This document shows positions 39,594 to 41,792 of a DNA stretch of 41,792 nucleotides, one piece after another. Positions within the stretch are counted from its first letter, which is position 1. The number at the start of each line of letters is the position of its first letter. The translations under genes were made by a program, and so were the position numbers. This stretch comes from JABAYQ01 sp018608925 (GTDB taxonomy: Bacteria; Bacteroidota; Bacteroidia; Flavobacteriales; UBA7312), in contig JASJHQ010000021.1 of NCBI GenBank assembly GCA_037625715.1, positions 1-41,792 of the forward strand, in the 5' to 3' direction. The notes under the pieces are model-generated. The model was not told the DNA's origin. It did not search any database and was given only the letters and a program-made list of their open reading frames with translations.

Positions 39594-41771
39594 TTAGTTT
39601 ACTACCAATTTAAGCTTGGTATTTCCTATTGAAACGATGTAAATACCAGCTGTAAATCTTTCTTCGATTCTTATTTTATTAGAGCCAGTCGTTAGTCTAT
39701 AATTTTCATTGAAAACCAATTGTCCGCTATTGTTATGAATTTTAATATACTGGTTTTTTACGTTTGCAGCATCCAATACTATATCGAAACTTCCATTGGT
39801 TGGGTTTGGAAACAAATTCAATTTATTGTTTTGGTTTTCAATAATTTGAGTTGGTTCTGTATCAGTTGTGTCGGTTTCGGTTAAGGCGTTAAATTCGTTA
39901 ATGAACTCTTGGTAAAACTGATTGGTAATGTTAGCATCGTGAATGATGATAGTGTTTTCATCGTTTCCTGTTTCAGCAATACCTGACCAGTTATGAGAAC
40001 CTGTTATAGTTAGAGGGTCAGAGTTAGGATAAGACTGATCTACCAAGCAATATTTGTGGTGAAAGGAGTTAGGAATTCCGCCATGCGACTCTACGTTTAC
40101 GCCAGCGTCAACAAGAAATTCGTATTCGCTACCATTGGTGTTAACCTGTTCTATAATTCCTTTTATATCTACACCAGCATTGTATCTTTCTAAGATAGTA
40201 CTCCCTAGTGTGTTGTTAGTAAATACTAAAAGCCCGAACTGAATTTCTTCATCCCCACTTTTAACAGCATTAGCAATGTTGTTAGTAGTATTGTCAGATG
40301 GAGAAAAGTACACTTCCATGCTTTTTCCGTCTACTATAAAGTGGTGGGGAGTGTTGTTGCTTTTAGCAGGACCAAACTTTGCGTTTTGAGCATTTGGCAT
40401 TTCATCATTAGAACCCCACATTTCGTTAAACTCAATTTGGTATGTTTTTGCAACAGACTGATCTTGTACTATAACAAGGTGGTTATAATCGTTAAAAAGC
40501 TGATCGCTTGTCCAGTTGGTAGAGCCAGTAATTATCCAGCTATTGTTAACTTCATTAGCATCAATAATTACAAATTTATTGTGCATTATTCCTGAACCTT
40601 CTGGTCTTTGTAAAACCTCAATATTTTCGTTTAAATCTCCTAAAGCAGTAGTAGAAGTAGATTCGCAAGTAATGTATCTTACCCTAACCCCTCTTTCGTA
40701 CGCATCGTTAATTGCAGAAGTAATAAGAGCGTCGGAATGGTTGTAAACAGCTACGTCTAGGGTTACCATTGCTTTGTCTATATATGCTTTAATAGTGTCA
40801 TTAATAAATGCACCAATGTTTTGAGCTTCTTCTACAGTAGTTGCAGTTATGTCTACATCTTTATTGAAGTAAGCTAAGATTTGACCTGTAGAATTAGATT
40901 CTGTTGCAAAGGCTGTTAATGCAGAAAAAGCAGTGTCAGTCTCGTTTATAGAAAACGCTTTTAGGTAATAAATAGATCCTGGCTCTAAGTTTGTAACATT
41001 TAAAATATGATCGGTTCCTTCTGACTCTTGGTCTAGCGTTCCTAATTCTAGATTAGGAGTTGTTCCGTAATAAGCCATTGTAGACCCGCTTAGGTTGGTT
41101 GTCCAGTTAATGTCGAAGCTAGAAGTAGTTATGTTTTCTTGTGTTAATGCCGAAGTAATGATGATTTCATTGCTATAGATAAAGTCATTTAAGTCTCTAG
41201 GTAAAAGCTGATATCCTGGAGGGTTTTGTCCTTCAAACTGAGAAGATATACCTACTATAGTAATTGGTGCTGTAGGAATTAATTGACCATCAAACGGACT
41301 TCCTGATTTTACAAAAATTATGCTGGTTTGTCCTCCAGATTCAAATTCGAAAGTTCCTTCGTCGAAAAATCCGCCTCCATCACTAAATATAGCATTTTCA
41401 ATTTTCAATAATTCTGCTTCATTACTTTCAGTAACATCATTAGGAGTGCTAAGTGCAGGAATGATCTGATTACTTTGTCCGTGGTTGGTGAAAGTTACGT
41501 CGATTACTTCTAATAATCCGTTAAAATCATCTAGTTTACCTGTAACCGTAATACTATCACCACGTTCTACATCTTCTAAAAGATTGTCATAGATTGCAAT
41601 ACCAGCACTTGAGTCTTGCATATACCTTACAGTAGGCATTTCTGAGCCGTTAGTAACGATTCCAGTTACTGTTACAGTACTTCCTAATGCTTGAGTTCTA
41701 GCATCGGCGATATTTTGAGCGATTAATAAATTGCTGAATACGGTTAAAAATAGAAAAATATAGAATTTCAT
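39594..41771 (-). CDS. Secreted phospholipase D/nuclease-superfamily protein with OB-like and Fn3 domains and a type A type IX sorting tail
   Basis: The 725-residue protein has a signal peptide (MKFYIFLFLTVFSNLLIAQ), an N-terminal OB-fold-like region (about 20-195; VTVTGIVTNG, DSSAGIAIYD, GDSITVTGKLDD) as seen in secreted nuclease-linked modules, a fibronectin-type-III-like domain (about 205-290), and two complete HKD motifs: H397-x-K399 with D404 and GSTNW at 416-420, and H571-x-K573 with D578 and GSHNW at 591-595. The last 75 residues (LNLFPNPTNGSFDI ... GIYIVSIGNTKLKLVVN) are the type A type IX sorting domain. The HKD pair makes it either a phospholipase D-like or a nuclease-like enzyme, acting outside the cell or on the surface; the substrate cannot be told. 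It ends at a shared terminator. Confidence 0.9.
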   Translation of the reverse strand: MKFYIFLFLTVFSNLLIAQNIADARTQALGSTVTVTGIVTNGSEMPTVRYMQDSSAGIAIYDNLLEDVERGDSITVTGKLDDFNGLLEVIDVTFTNHGQSNQIIPALSTPNDVTESNEAELLKIENAIFSDGGGFFDEGTFEFESGGQTSIIFVKSGSPFDGQLIPTAPITIVGISSQFEGQNPPGYQLLPRDLNDFIYSNEIIITSALTQENITTSSFDINWTTNLSGSTMAYYGTTPNLELGTLDQESEGTDHILNVTNLEPGSIYYLKAFSINETDTAFSALTAFATESNSTGQILAYFNKDVDITATTVEEAQNIGAFINDTIKAYIDKAMVTLDVAVYNHSDALITSAINDAYERGVRVRYITCESTSTTALGDLNENIEVLQRPEGSGIMHNKFVIIDANEVNNSWIITGSTNWTSDQLFNDYNHLVIVQDQSVAKTYQIEFNEMWGSNDEMPNAQNAKFGPAKSNNTPHHFIVDGKSMEVYFSPSDNTTNNIANAVKSGDEEIQFGLLVFTNNTLGSTILERYNAGVDIKGIIEQVNTNGSEYEFLVDAGVNVESHGGIPNSFHHKYCLVDQSYPNSDPLTITGSHNWSGIAETGNDENTIIIHDANITNQFYQEFINEFNALTETDTTDTEPTQIIENQNNKLNLFPNPTNGSFDIVLDAANVKNQYIKIHNNSGQLVFNENYRLTTGSNKIRIEERFTAGIYIVSIGNTKLKLVVN

Positions 41772-41792
41772 AATTTGTTAAAATATTAGTTG

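Noticed and set aside
1..41792. CRISPR array, rRNA, transposase or prophage genes
   Set aside because: No regularly spaced repeats, rRNA segments or transposase/integrase motifs were seen on reading the window; only the restriction genes look accessory.

Overview
The window is AT-rich bacterial DNA that looks like a member of the Bacteroidota, most likely a gliding or surface-associated marine-type flavobacterium (Flavobacteriales). The evidence is the TAnnTTTG promoter boxes in front of many genes, near-absence of Shine-Dalgarno motifs, type IX secretion traits (a PorG-like DUF6089 protein, one CHU_C-type and one type-A C-terminal sorting domain), a carboxypeptidase-regulatory-domain TonB receptor, and the flavobacterial gene order nadK-porG-uppS-bamA-ompH-ompH. 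Genus cannot be read from the sequence alone.

Layout. (1) 1-848: the 5' end of a type I restriction-modification methyltransferase gene (hsdM) leaving the left edge, directly preceded by a small XRE-type regulator gene that carries an in-frame TAA, then an unassigned AT-rich stretch with hairpins and a tRNA-Ser(GGA) with its terminator. This is the only accessory-looking part and may be the edge of a tRNA-linked island. (2) 880-9327: ansA-tatD pair, a GT9 glycosyltransferase, a thioesterase, an HU-CCDC81/SPOR membrane protein, kdsB coupled to a TonB-dependent receptor, and divergent dprA. (3) 9423-16021: gdhA, kbl, then the translation block rplM-rpsI-rpsB-tsf followed by pyrH-frr. (4) 16068-24235: an RND/MMPL membrane protein, rmlA, a polyprenyl synthetase, and sucA-sucB of the 2-oxoglutarate dehydrogenase complex. 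(5) 24288-28795: a CHU_C-tailed secreted protein, a beta-barrel protein, an Nfu-type Fe-S protein, and a divergent gamma-carbonic anhydrase. (6) 28785-37807: a long minus-strand cell-envelope cluster (CBS protein, small Omp85-like protein, nadK, porG, uppS, bamA, two Skp/OmpH chaperones, then murI behind a terminator). (7) 37865-41771: pdxJ with an alpha/beta hydrolase, and a convergent secreted phospholipase-D-superfamily protein with a type IX sorting tail.

Working together: region 6 combines lipid-carrier synthesis, outer-membrane protein assembly, periplasmic chaperones, a type IX secretion part and peptidoglycan precursor supply. Region 3 is the core translation set, with start-codon and leader features worth attention at rplM. 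No CRISPR array, rRNA, transposase or prophage was seen. I did not find a convincing wholly new multi-gene system; the best leads are single loci: the broken regulator in front of hsdM, the structured rplM leader, the HU-SPOR protein and the secreted HKD enzyme. No stretch over 300 bases lacks a gene or partial gene.
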